Counted from the first letter of the stretch, positions 34,601-46,135 are shown. The stretch: 64,000 nucleotides of DNA from Vermamoeba vermiformis (GCA_045837725.1 JBEWZL010000209.1:1-64000), one strand, 5' to 3'. Translations and numbers: made by a program. Notes: generated by a model not told the origin, from the sequence alone.

Positions 34601-35786
34601 TCAGCCATTGTGTGCCTACGACGAGCAAAGGTGTGAAGAAATGTCCGATGAGACCCATGTCGTGATACATGGGTAACCAACTGAATGCCAATGTTAATAA
34701 TTATTACTATATTAGGAAATTATAGGGATTACCTGAGGCCACTAGACGAGGGTAGAGCCCCAGTGAAATTGAAAATTTGCGTGCAATTGTGGAAAATGTT
34801 CTGTGAATGTTGATTGTAAGTGGCAATGATTACCAAATAAGGAAATAATCTGTCATTACCTCGTGCGTGAGAATGATGCCTTTGGGATCGCCAGTCGAGC
34901 CCGAAGAATATTGCAACATTAGCGTGCTGTCCGGTGTAATTTCTGGTTCAATGAAAGATTCGTCTTTGTGTCCCACGGCAGCGCTGTAATCGACCCACTC
35001 AAAATCTTTGGGCAAATGCTGGTTCAGTTTTCTGTGGCGCAACATGAGCTGCATTTTGATCATTTTGAGAACGAGATTAGAGGCCAAACAAAGCGACGAG
35101 CCCGAGTCAGTTATGATCTTAATGGCCGCTCCCATCGAATACGCAAAGTTATTCGGCAATGGTGGCATGGCTGTGACCACAGTGACACCTGAAAATGACA
35201 CGTGTCAACGCAATTATTTGTGTCAAAACTCCGAAGCTGAATTGACCTCGCGCGACGATTGAATAAAGATTTTACCTGCATAAATAGCGCCCAAGAATAC
35301 TCGCAAGAAATCCAAACCAGGAGTGTACATCAAAAGCACTCTAAGAAGTCAAATAAGATTCGCGAATCAGATCTGAAAATTTTTTCGCTTTTTACCTGTC
35401 ACCAGACTTCAAGTTCTTTTTGTTAATTAAAAAGGATGCCACGCGACACGCGTCCTTGTCAAGCTCCGCGAAAGATGCGCTGTCAATTTCCTTGCCCTAA
35501 ATACAAATTAATATTATGATCCGTTTTGCAAATTCAACAGTTAACAAGTTTAGTAATATTATTATTAACTTAATATTACATTGCTAATCACGTACATTAT
35601 CGTCGAGGTATCGAAATAATTTGTGTTGCAAAGGCAGATTTTTGTCTTTGTACCACTTTGTCAAGGCTTGCCGCGAAAACATGTTGATGGATCCGCTAGT
35701 ATTGTGGTCTTAATAACAATGTTGAGTAATTAGACATATAAATTTCTCGTGACAAAGTTGCTTTACCTTTTTAAGACTTTTTCCAT
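31697..35786 (-). CDS. Fused fatty-acyl-AMP ligase, membrane anchor, acyl carrier protein and type III polyketide synthase
   Basis: Twelve exons (start ATG 35786, exon 1 of 20 nt) sum to 3,417 nt, 1,138 residues. Residues 1-580 are a fatty-acyl-AMP ligase: YSSGSTGDPKG phosphate-binding loop, YGLGEATL, TGDLGF, the FAAL-type NGANHWPQDIE and the catalytic-Lys region TTSGKIRR. Residues about 600-650 form two hydrophobic helices (TVMLSTALLLLVLW and WFYVSVLVFMALIVPAV). Residues about 660-740 are an acyl carrier protein with phosphopantetheine Ser in YGLKSID. Residues about 770-1138 are a type III PKS (chalcone/stilbene-synthase fold) with Cys (MGCFGGLTAL), His (WAIHPGG) and Asn (YGNVSSG). Inferred route: a fatty acid is activated as acyl-AMP, loaded on the carrier, then extended by the PKS into an alkyl pyrone, resorcinol or phloroglucinol on a membrane. 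It is divergent from a P450 gene. Confidence 0.93.
35196..35207. promoter_or_regulatory. Intronic palindrome TGACACGTGTCA (PKS fusion gene)
   Basis: A perfect 12-bp palindrome with a CACGTG core, inside the intron between exons 4 and 5 of the FAAL-ACP-PKS gene, a few bases from the 3' splice site. Another copy, exonic, lies at 31782-31793 of the same gene. Confidence 0.6.
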
Positions 35787-36249
35787 GTCGTTGCAAAACA
35801 CGAAAAACCTAACAATCCGATTAGTTTTCGCTGCACCTTCCCCACAATGCAATCACTACAACAATTGTATGCTAAACATTGTTGAGCGCGTTGGTTAAAC
35901 GGTCTGCTTCGAATGAATTAGATTAAATTAAAAATATCTTATTATTATTCATCCTTAAAATCCAATACAATTTTATCGAGACCGTACCTGCTACATTTAA
36001 CTCACCATGGATGCTAGGGCATTATTTAAAATTAATGGCGCAAACGAAGAGGTTTCTTAAGAACAACGACTTCGGAAACGGACGGCAAACATTGTCCTAT
36101 TTTCGATAATTATATTATTCATTAATACATTTTGCAATGGAGCGGAGGGTTTGGGTTCCGTGGAAGTGGTGCTTCCGTTGGCAGAAATAAAATAACGGAA
36201 AAAAGGTTTGAGTTCACTTTTCCAAGGCCTTTGTAAGCATTAATCAAAC
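35787..36249. promoter_or_regulatory. Shared divergent promoter region of the PKS fusion and a P450
   Basis: The 463 bases between the start codons of the FAAL-ACP-PKS gene (minus) and the P450 gene (plus) hold no gene. Divergent biosynthetic enzymes with one upstream region are commonly co-regulated. I see AT-rich stretches (35,930-36,000 and 36,100-36,130) but no motif I can name with confidence. Confidence 0.5.
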
Positions 36250-38210
36250 ATGTTGGCATCAATAGGCACGACATTGGCGCTAATATTGGTGTCGCTAGCC
36301 TTATTATGGCTATCCAAGCTGCGATCTCGGATGGTAAGATCATAAACTTTCAATTATGGTCATCAATTCCGAAATTATCGGTTAGATAAATTAATTAAAA
36401 ATTTATTAGATCCGATTGCAGAGTTCTTTGGGCCATATCCCAGGCCCCAAGCCAAATCCACTCTTTGGCAATATTCTGGATGTTTTTACGGCCAAAGCAT
36501 ATGGCAAGGCACTATTACAGCATATTCCTAAATACGGTGATATTGTAAGGCACAATTTATTCACTTTTAATGCGTGAGTTTAAGATCTGACCATATTTTT
36601 AAGTTCGCCTTCTACGGCTTTCTACCTGAAGTCGTGCTTAGTCACCCTGATCATATTAAGATGATGTACTTGCAATCGCACGAACGGGGTGCTGACTTAT
36701 CGCAGCCTATCGCTGAAACAGCCAAGTGTACGTGTCGCATCCAGATTTAGTTTTCCTCCTACAATTAATTACTAACACATTCTATATAGCGCGAGGCTTA
36801 TTCTCATTGCCTTACGGCGACAAATGGAAATTTCATCGACGATTAGTCTCGCCGAGTAAGTTCAACTTAGATCCAAGTCTTAAAGTTAATTCATCATACT
36901 TAGTTTTCCAATCGTCAAACTTGCAAAAGATAGATTGGATTATCATCGAAAAGGTCGGCAAACTAGCTGAGCGATGGCGCAAATTGGCTGCAGCGAATGG
37001 CGGACAAGTTGAAGTGAATTCAATGGTCGAATTTCAAAATATGACCGTGGATGCAGTAGGCAAGGCTGCTTTTGGATATGATTTCAACGGTATTGCCTCA
37101 ATATATAACCTCACTAACCTTATTTTAATTCTTTTTCCTTTTTTAGCACTCGACGGAAACAGCTCCGAATTGCTCCGCGCCTTCGATTTAATTCTCGCAA
37201 CTATCGCGCACCGAATTATCTTCAATTTGATACCCTATTGGAAGTGGCTCCCGTTCATTCCTGCCAACGCACGATTGCGCCAGGCACAGCACTTGTCTGA
37301 GAGCACCATGGCACGCATGATCGAGAAGCGTGTCGAGGACTATGTGCGCGACAAAGCTGCGGGCAAGTTGAAAGAAGAGGGCCTGGATCTGATGGACCTC
37401 TTGTTGCGTGCCTCGCAAGAGAGCGAAGACGGCAAATTCTCCGTTGAAGACCTCTACGGCGAGTGCTTTACATTCGTGTAAGTGACACTCTTTGACACGT
37501 ATCAAACTTTCTACAACTGACACGTTGACAGCGTTGCGGGCAATGAAACCACGGCCATTTCACTCACATTCTTATTTAATTTGCTTGGCAATCACTTGGA
37601 CGAACAACAGAAGGTAACAATAACACCACGAGTATTGTCAGTAATGTTTTTTGATAGCTTCGTGAACACATCCGCAAAGCTATCGGCGACAAAACACCGA
37701 CGATCAACGATCTGAACAACATTCCTTATTTGGAAATGACCATCAAAGAGAGCATGCGCGTGTTCCCAGTCGCGTACATCAATCGTCGTGAAGCACAAGA
37801 GGACATGAAGTTCGGTGATTATGTAGTACCCAAGGGCACGTCGTTGATTTATGCCACGCAGCACCTGCACAACGACGAACGGTTCTGGAAAGAGCCGCAA
37901 CAGTTCAACCCTGAACGCTTCAGTCGCGAAGAGGAAGAAAAGCGGCCGTTGCATTCGTTCGTGCCATTCGGTGGCGGGTAAGCACAACAACAATATCGCA
38001 CATAGACCCTTAGTATTAACAATTCTATTGGCCCCTAGATTGCGCATTTGTGTGGGCAAGACATTCGCCATGTCCGAAATGAAGTTCACGACAGCCCTCT
38101 TGTTGCGCGACTTTGAATTTGATTCGCGCAAGCACGGCATCACAGACACGGTGCAAGAGTTCGTGATGAAGCCGTGCTCTGCCTGTCCATTCACTGTCCG
38201 GCCATTGTAA
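36250..38210 (+). CDS. Cytochrome P450 monooxygenase (first of three)
   Basis: ER-bound haem enzyme inserting one oxygen atom into a lipophilic substrate, needing a reductase partner. N-terminal anchor MLASIGTTLALILVSLALLW, then a proline hinge IPGPKPNP. Exons continue through the SPSKF helix-C region. The I-helix is VAGNETTAISL, K-helix KESMR (ExxR pair), FNPERF, and the haem loop FVPFGGG-LRICVGKTFA is split by an intron, with Cys as the iron ligand. It ends PCSACPFTVRPL at 38210. About eight exons and 500 residues. It is only distantly related to the two P450s downstream. Divergent arrangement with the PKS fusion makes it a candidate tailoring enzyme for that product. One intron carries a near-copy of the TGACACGTGTCA palindrome (37493-37504). 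Confidence 0.93.
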
Positions 38211-38287
38211 GCATGTAGAATAGAAGCGAACGCGTGTCAAGTGACTGGGAGCACAAAAAAGTAAGTTATTTCACTATAAACACATTA

Positions 38288-40723
38288 TTATGTACAAGTA
38301 GCTTTACAATATTGCGAGACCCAGTCGGGTATCGGACATTTAAACGGATTATTGGACGCATCGCAGTATATTTTCTTGCGTTTAGGCCTGGGCACTGAGC
38401 TGTTGAAGGATGTGAATTGGTTGTTGGTGAATGTGAAGCTGAGCACCGAGGTGAAGTTCAAGTGCGCCACTTCACCGCTGAACTGGTTGTCGTTGAGCAC
38501 GACATTAGCGACAGCGAGAGTCGATAAATTTTCAATTGTTCCGTTCAATCTGTTGTACGACACATCCAACGTGCCGACAGCAGTGCCTGGTGCGAACACT
38601 GGCAGTGAGCCTTCCAGTCGATTATGAGAGGCGTTGAAAACTGTCACGTGCCCCGACAGAGGCAACTGTGGAAAGCTGCCGGTCAATTGATTCGTGTCCA
38701 GTCTCACTTCGTACGCGCTCGTCCAGTTGACAACGGAGGCTGGAATTGGACCGGTGAAGTTGCAGTAATGGAGCCAAATATGAAACATATCAGGTGGTAG
38801 ATCGGGGATGGTGCCTGATAGTCTCGGATTGAGATTGAGCCATATTTGGTTCAGATTTTTCAAATTGCGGATCGAGCTCGGAATAGTTCCGGAAAGATTG
38901 TTGATTGCAAAATTTAGATTTTGCAGTGCATCGAGATCACCGATCGACTCGGGAATAGTTCCGCTCATATTCATGACCGTCAATCTCAGCTCGGTGACTC
39001 GTCCTTTTGCACACACCACGCCGTACCATTTGCACATTGGTTCTTCAGTCATCCACCGCACTGCCTTCGTGTCAAGTGCATAGCTCCAACTGCCACCATT
39101 AGTCGCGATAAATAGATCTTCCAACACGCGTCGGTCAGTATCCAAGTTGTGTGCAGGCACCACTATTTGTTGCGGGGCTGTATTGTTGTTATTGTCCTCG
39201 TGCGTCTTCTGCTCGATCAACATGTACGCGCCAAACATGACCGCGGACATGATCAACACTGCGCCAATGACCGCGCCAACAACTCTGCGCCACGCCCCTC
39301 GAGATCGTTGTAGTTCTGGTGCAAAATCACTCGCTGTTACGATCACAGTCGCGCGTTGTGGGTGTTTGGCTGCTCGTTCTCGCTTCAAAAAGTCATCGTA
39401 CAACATGTCCACGATCAGTTTGATGCGCTCTTGTTCCGACGAAATGTTTTTAATGTCGTTGAAGTTCTGTTTGATGGACTCGCTCAGATACGGAATCAGT
39501 GACTCGTAGTCCACGTGCAGAATACCATCGATCAGCTGCACCGCTTCAGGCACTACACTTTCAATCTGCTGCGCAATGTAGCCCACGAATCGTTTGTTCG
39601 TTGCATGTGACACGCTGCTTTTGAACTTGTAAGTGACACCGTCAATCTTCAGAATCACGTCGCGCGGGTCATGATCTGTCAAAAGCGTCAAAAGTGACAT
39701 TTGACACGTGTCATTCAATCACTACGCACCCTCCATGAGCAGTCTGACGTCCTCTTTAATGTTGATGTCTGAGGCCTTGTAGAAGTTCAGCGCGCGGAAG
39801 TTGCCAATCACTTCCGCATTGCCGTTGTACAGCACCATGTAGTTGTCGTGCTCGGCTCCTTCGTAGCTGCGAATCACGTGAGTCATTAATAGGAGGACAT
39901 CGCTACTTGAGTCTTTCAACTTACCTAATGGACGCAGGTTGGATGTGTTCCGGACTGTCATCCGAATAGACTTGCAATTGGCTCGGTGAGTCCGATACCG
40001 CTAAATTACCGCTCTGCGACTCGTTCAACTCATCATTGCTCGCTGTGCTGAGCTCGCCTTGGCCAGCAAAAAATTCAATCAAGTCTCGTTCATCCAAGAT
40101 TGGTGCGCTCAAAGTGTTGGTGTTCGATGGCTCTACATTCATCGGCACGCCATTGCTATTGGACAAGTCGTTGAGGTGCTGCCATTGCATTTGGATTATG
40201 ACTGACAATAAACTTTAATTAGACGGAATTCAAATATTACATTGTCTATACCTTCGCCGTCCTTTTTCCTCTGTTGGCTCAGAACGTCGCTCTTTCTTTT
40301 ACGAGGCAATGCTTGAAAAAATTGAGAAGTTGCTTGATGCAGTATTTGACCGGCTGGATTTGTGCATTCTATTCCCAAACGAACGAATCTCTTCGTGTTT
40401 CGTAAGTCAAAAGCGCCTTGATTAATTTTAATTCTTAATATTAATCCTTGTTGCTGGCCATTATCGGAGTCTGTTGGCTTTTTAATGCCGAGCGGAGATC
40501 GCTTCTTCCAAGTTAGACAGTCTGACTGCTCGTACTCTATTTTGGACGATAATCTATTCTTGACAAATACTCGTATATTAAATATTAGCGCTTCAGACTG
40601 TTTCTCGCCGAGAGTAAAGCGTAAATTAGGCTTCGTCGCCTCATCTGGAGTAGCAGCGAGTCCTTCTTGGCATTCAAAAGGCACAAATACGCTGAAGCAC
40701 GCCTTCACGTGTACTTTCTCCAT
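38288..40723 (-). CDS. MYRF-like self-cleaving membrane-tethered factor with an LRR ectodomain
   Basis: Four exons (40723-40252, 40201-39925, 39866-39730, 39675-38288) sum to 2,274 nt, 757 residues. Residues 1-160: a beta-rich domain I cannot assign, ending in a nuclear-localisation-like LPRKRKSD. Residues 160-250: acidic Ser/Asn-rich. Residues about 255-365: an intramolecular chaperone auto-cleavage domain (peptidase S74, as in MYRF and phage tailspikes), with the Ser-Lys pair in SDINIK at the same spacing as MYRF and the typical FVGYIAQQIESVVPEAV. Residues about 425-447: one transmembrane helix. Residues about 470-750: plant-type LRRs (NLSGTIPSSI, LSGTIPDLP) with Asn-glycosylation sites. 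By analogy, trimerisation in the membrane triggers cleavage and the N-terminal part goes to the nucleus, while the LRR part may sense an extracellular or luminal signal. An intron holds TGACACGTGTCA. Confidence 0.87.
39702..39713. promoter_or_regulatory. Intronic palindrome TGACACGTGTCA (MYRF-like gene)
   Basis: A perfect copy within the 54-bp intron that interrupts the auto-cleavage domain of the MYRF-like gene. The same intron also has TGTCA and TTGACAG half sites. Confidence 0.6.
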
Positions 40724-41023
40724 AATTCAATGACTGAAATGATTTAAAATGATCGGTCGAATCTTACGGCATTTTTTGGCTGGACAGGACACGCAATGGG
40801 ATTTTTTGACCGGAGTGCAATCAATGTCAACCCTAATCTGCAATCGGAATTGATTCTATACTCGCTGATAATGTTCTCGATAATGTCGAGTCTTCTTTCG
40901 AGGTGCCAATTTAGCGACAACGAAATTACGAAAATATCTTCGCTAATTTCGGCTCTATTGTTGTCTTGTATAACCGATTTGTGGCTACAATAGACAAAAT
41001 ACAAGACTAGTGCTAACAACAAT
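40724..41023. promoter_or_regulatory. 300-bp bidirectional region, possible 5' UTR exon
   Basis: Lies between the start codons of the MYRF-like gene (minus) and the four-TM gene (plus). A donor and acceptor pair on the minus strand (GTAAGATTCG to ATTTCAG, about 40772-40738) suggests a 5' UTR intron for the MYRF-like gene. The 92-codon minus frame here does not join its coding frame, so it is not called coding. Confidence 0.4.
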
Positions 41024-41823
41024 ATGTCTGGCCACGAACTGACTCAAAGCAAGTTGTGGGTTGGATTTATCTTCAACTTGCTCGAGTTCGTCTCTTTAGG
41101 AATATTTCTGACTGTCGGCTTGGTTAGTATTAATATTGTAACATTTTCTGGGTAATTATTTAAATGATTATTTTGCAGGTGATGAGCTTGGCTGTTCGGT
41201 GGAAATTAGAAGCAATAGCGGGCATTAGCACATTAATTTGGTTAATTATTTTCATCAGTATTATAATATGCTATATTATCACCTACGCAAATGAGAGAAA
41301 GTAAGATCCAAGCTGAAATAATTTAATAATATTTTATTAAATTGATCTTACCTATTACAGGCAACTCGCATCAAAAATGTTTACAAATGTAGCATTTAGA
41401 GATCGAAAATGCGGCACTTATTTCACGCTCTGCTTGGTTGCAGCCTTCTACATCAATATTGGCGTTATCATTTTGGATGTGATCGGTATTACGATGTCCA
41501 TTATGCACAAAGAGGTCGAGGGCATTGTAGAGTTCTTATTGCTCCTCGGAGATTTAATATTGGCCAAGCATTTGCTGCAAAAGTTACTGCTCGTCAGCAA
41601 GCGGTTGGATGGCAAATATTCAATGTTCGCTGAGACCCATATGGCACTTTCTAGCCACGATAATAATACGCACGAAGATCAACATATTCAATCGAGTCCT
41701 AGTGTCAGTGAAACAACGCATTTGATCGGCAATCAAGCGAATACTACATCCGTTTACGCTAATGCTGCTGGACACGTCGCTGTGCCTTATCAAACGGCGT
41801 ATATTGTAAAAATTGACTCATAA
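41024..41823 (+). CDS. Four-transmembrane membrane protein of unknown function
   Basis: Not recognised. Three exons joined at a GTTAGT donor and a GTAAGATCC donor give about 210 residues. Four hydrophobic segments: WVGFIFNLLEFVSLGIFLTV, ISTLIWLIIFISIIICYIIT, FTLCLVAAFYINIGVIILDV, and the segment around EFLLLLGDLILAKHLL. A hydrophilic cytosolic-looking tail rich in Ser, Asn and His follows and ends QTAYIVKIDS. The topology resembles tetraspan proteins, but no CCG motif or large Cys-containing loop is present, so it is not a tetraspanin. It starts 300 bases from the divergent MYRF-like gene and stops 118 bases before the carboxypeptidase. Confidence 0.75.
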
Positions 41824-41941
41824 ATATCTTTGTATCATAAAAATCAAGGAACAGAGCCGATCAGTTGTGCCAGATCTTCTCCGAAGGTTCGGTGAATGAA
41901 AATAACGGACAACAGAACAGAGTTTATTTTGTATTTCAATC

Positions 41942-43815
41942 ATGAAGACAGCCACTAGTGTGAATATATTAGTCGTATTATTGGGCTGCGCTGTGCTCAG
42001 TTTGGCGCAGCAAGGCGGCACTAAGAATCCAGTCACCCAGATGCCAGGCATCAGCCACGTTGACGACACTATTTATGCTGGATATGTGTCCGTGCTGCCG
42101 CAAGGTGATATGAGCAACGCGTTGTTTTATTACTTCGCTGAAAGCAGAAACAATCCTTCAACGGATCCTTTAGGTAAATATATAGCCGTTTCTACAATTA
42201 TTTTTTAATACTAACCCTTTAAAATTAATGCATATTTATGTGTATTTTATTTATAATAATAGTATTTAAAATTGTTAAGCTTGACTTTTTCGCTCGCCTT
42301 TTCTAATCTGGATCTACTTTCTAGTTTTGTGGATGAATGGAGGCCCTGGTGTTAGGTATAGTTAATATTCTCTCATTGTATGATACTATGCACGATCGCA
42401 TCCCTTATTTTCTATGTTGTACCTGTATGTTGAGAGATCGTCTTACATTGCTTTTACAGCTCTATGTACGGCTGCTTCTTCGAGAACGGTCCTTATAGAA
42501 TTAAGCCTAATGGTGATCTCTACCCCAACGCTTATTCGTACGTAATATAAGTCTCGATCTTAAAATTGCAAAATCGAATCTGACTTCGTCTTGCCAGATG
42601 GAACCAAAACGCCAACGTTATCTTCATTGACCAACCTGTTGGTACTGGGTATGTTAATAACATTATCCCACTCATTTCTTTATTAATCTCTTGCACATCC
42701 AGCTACTCTTACGGCACGCGCTTCTGCACCACGCAGAAACAAGTCGCCACCGATTTGTACTACGCCTTGCAACACTTCTTGCAGCTGTTCCCTCAATATG
42801 CTAACACTCCGTTCTTTATTACTGGCGAGAGCTATGCTGGAAAGTAAGCAAAACACATCTGCTAGTACACGCAGATCGGATGTGGCTAACAATCTCTTTA
42901 AGATACGTGCCTTCCCTCGCTTATGAAATCTTTTTGATGAACAAGAACGTTCCTAGCGGCATGCAGACTATTAACTTGCAAGGCATTGCTATTGGAAATG
43001 GTTGGGTACATCCGATCCTTCAAAACAAAGCTTACGTCGATTATTCTTATAATCTCGGTACGTGCAGTCCTTAAATACAATATTATAGTAATCTAATAAT
43101 ATTTTTAGGTCTTATTGGTCCCAACACGCGAGATCAAGCCAATATGATTGTCAAGAACTTGACTGAACAGATCTACAGCGAAGAATGGGACGCAGCGAAC
43201 GATCTCTCCAATTTATTAGAGACCGTTATATTAAACGATGCTAACGTCAACATCGACAACGTGCTCTACTCGGAGGATCCGTTGCAGCCCTTGTACGAGC
43301 CTTTGATCGGCTACTTGACCTCCGCTCAGACTCGAAAGCAGTTCGGTGTCGGAAATACGCCGTTTAATTTTATTAGCAACGATGCTGGCAATGCGTTGAA
43401 CGACGACGAACAACAATCAGTGTTGTATCTGCTCCCGACCTTGATCTCCAACTATCGCGTCATGATTTACACCGGCAACATGGACTTGAACTGCAATATT
43501 GCTGGTGTTGATGGTACGTATTATATAGAGCTTTATTAAGCCTTAATTTCTTCGAAAAAACAAATATGATTAATTCAGATCTCGTTTTCTTCAGCTTACC
43601 TCGAAGCGATGCAATGGAAGAACTACTTGAAGTGGTACCAATCACCGCGCATTCAATGGCACGTCGGCAAGCAATTAGCAGGCTACGCCAAGACCTTCGC
43701 GAACTTGACCACCGTCGTGGTGCGCAATGCCGGTCATGAAGTGCCGTTCTACCAGCCCAAACACGCGCTCGACATGCTCGGTAGATTCTTGAATAACCAG
43801 CCGTTTAGCAATTAA
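41942..43815 (+). CDS. Serine carboxypeptidase (family S10)
   Basis: Secreted or lysosomal protease removing C-terminal residues at acid pH. Signal peptide MKTATSVNILVVLLGCAVLS. Catalytic triad: Ser in ITGESYAGKYVP, Asp in YTGNMDLNCN, His in RNAGHEVPFYQP. The oxyanion loop VLWMNGGPGVSS is split by introns and NVIFIDQPVGTGYSYG is conserved. About eight exons and 440 residues, with the first long intron at about 42175-42325. The end (FLNNQPFSN) fits the family. It converges on a P450 gene whose predicted stop lies only 8 bases away, so the two 3' UTRs must overlap. Confidence 0.94.
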
Positions 43816-43823
43816 ATCGTATT

Positions 43824-46135
43824 TTATAATTGCGGTGAATACAAGTTAGTAAATTTTTCTGTCCGCTTCAGCTCTCTTGGTGTTAAATACACGAATAAGC
43901 CATGTCTACAACAAGAATAAGTAAGCGACACTAGGACAGATACAAAGTTACAAATACTTACTCCGGTTTTTGTGTGACAGCGTAGGTCGGAACAATCTCT
44001 TTGGTCTCATCTAACTTCCACTCAAAGTACTTGGCCAATGTACTCAGCACTGCTCGCATCTCAATCTTTGCAAAGGTCTGACCGATACCTGAAGTAACAA
44101 TAACAAATGGTGTCAAACAACAACGACGACAACACTGATGATATCATATGATGACATGTGTCACTCACAGTTTCTGGGACCAGCACTGAACGGCAGGAAC
44201 TTGGGGTAATGTGATTGGTTGTTGGCGAAGCGATTGGGATCGAACTTGGAGGGCTGTAACGACATGTATTAGCGACTCAAAAGCACGGACTTGGTGCGTA
44301 CCTCGGGCCATACGTGCTCGTTGTAATTCAACGTGTGCAGTGGCACCCACACAGAAGTGCCTTTGGGAATGAAATACTCGCCTAATTGAATGTCTTTTGT
44401 AGCTTCACGCACTGTCCGAGGGTTAGCATACTAATGTGTCGAAGGAAGTTCTATCGGTCGTTACCTGAACCACCCGGCGCGACACTCATCATTCGCATGC
44501 TCTCTTTCACCACCATATCTAGCACTGTCATTTGCGACAAGTCATCGTACGAGGGATAGTCTTTGTTTTGCAGCACCTGTGTTCAATCATCATCAGTAAC
44601 AACGATCATTTTTCCAGTCTGTTAATCACGTACAGCATCTACTTCGTCTTGAAGTTTCTTTTGCCATTCAGGGCTCTGAGCGGTGTGGAGCAAGAACCAC
44701 GTCATTGCTGTGGAGAATAGATTATGACACGTGTCAAGTATTCGAGTGATATTTTGACACTTACAGTGCGCAGTAGTCTCGTGCCCAGCGACCAAGAATA
44801 TAAGAATCTCGCTGATCAGCTCGTGCTCGGTCATCTTCGTGCCAGTCTCAGCGTCCTCAGCTTTGATCATCAAATTCAACAGATCGTTCTTCTCGGCCAT
44901 ACTCTGCGCGTCGTTGAGCCGCATGTTCAAACACTTGCGGGCCAAATCATCCACTGTTTTTCTACAGCCGATAGCGTTAATTAAATTATATGATATCGCG
45001 TCGATCCGTACTTGATTGTGCGCAACCTAACCAATGCAAAGGGGTTGAGTCGGTGACCAATCGGATTCTGTGAGCGTCGTTCAGCTTCAAGCAGCAAGTC
45101 AGACATGGCTTGAATAGCCTCGACATTAGCCCCGCGCAATGCTCCGAAGTTAATTCCAAACGCAGCGGCAGTCAAAACGTCCTAATAAGGAAATTTGACA
45201 CGCGTCAATCTTGGGTATCGATACAACGATAACAATTCTTTCAATAACGTACCAATGCTACCTTCTGCAAGATGTCGTTGATGTTGATGGACTCGCGCAA
45301 GTTTTGCTCGTTCAAAGTATGGTATGAAAATACGTTGTGAGCTCTTTCAACTCGTCAACCATCAAGTGGTACATGCCTTTGATCGCGGTTGTGCTGAACA
45401 TTGGATTCATTAACTTGCGTTGTTTGTGCCAATAAGCACCTAATGATTATACGTAATTCATTAGTGACAGCTTTAAACTCGGCTCTCCGCGAGCAGATCC
45501 GCTCCAAATCACGCACCGTCCGAAAAGAATAGGTCGTTATCACTAAAAAGGCGCAATGAATCATACATGACGCCCTTGCGGTCAAATGCTAGAGCTTCAG
45601 TCACGTACTGAAAAAATAGATCAGTCAAAACAAATTTCTCAAACTCGGTAACAATGATGAATCGTACCTTAGGATCAGCGACAAGCACTACGTCAGGTGT
45701 AAATAATCCTCCGCGCAGTAAAATCATGTCGCCGTACTTTTTCTGTAATTTGGTAAATTCTGAAAACGGATCTCCTCGTTTTCGACTGCCTAATACCGCT
45801 AAACCACCGAGCAGCAAGCTATCGGGATACGGCCCTGCAATTTTAGACCGGATTCGTTAGTCACGGGGAGAAAATTAGCTCTGACACTTCGCAAGCACAG
45901 AGCTTTAAATTTTAAATATGATGAATATTACGCGACTGATATTAGTACCTGGAATTTTTTTCTTCCAAGAGGGCTCGAAAGCTACACGCTGTCGAAAAAA
46001 TTATAAGCTTCAGATCCTCCAAATTACAAGCTTGAAGGTAATAATCGTAATATTTATTCTTACCAGCCACACTACTAACTTGGGAAGCAGCAAAACACCA
46101 GCAACAACTACGATGATTAGACCTACAGACACCAT
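43824..46135 (-). CDS. Cytochrome P450 monooxygenase (second of three)
   Basis: Membrane-bound haem monooxygenase. Exon 1 starts at ATG 46135 and encodes the anchor MVSVGLIIVVVAGVLLLPKL. A mini-exon VAFEPSWKKKIPG leads into the hinge PYPDSLLLGG. The I-helix is LVAGHETTAH, and the haem loop is FSAGPRNC-IGQTFAKIEM, split by an intron exactly after the Cys codon. The last exon after TQKPE gives HGLFVYLTPR, the usual P450 end, with stop at 43824. About 11 exons. It is a clear paralogue of the P450 at 53590-55847, with shared exon structure and unusually conserved introns. Introns hold TGACACGTGTCA (44725-44736) and two one-base variants (44152-44163, 45196-45207). Confidence 0.9.
44725..44736. 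promoter_or_regulatory. Intronic palindrome TGACACGTGTCA (second P450)
   Basis: A perfect copy in the intron after the I-helix of the second P450. The paralogous intron of the third P450 carries the same copy at 54425-54436. Confidence 0.6.

Noticed and set aside
36122-36343. 73-codon minus frame upstream of the first P450
   Set aside because: Antisense to the P450 membrane-anchor exon and its promoter.
40744-41022. 92-codon hydrophobic-start minus frame upstream of the MYRF-like gene
   Set aside because: It ends before the MYRF-like ATG and does not join its frame after the plausible intron, so at most it is 5' UTR.
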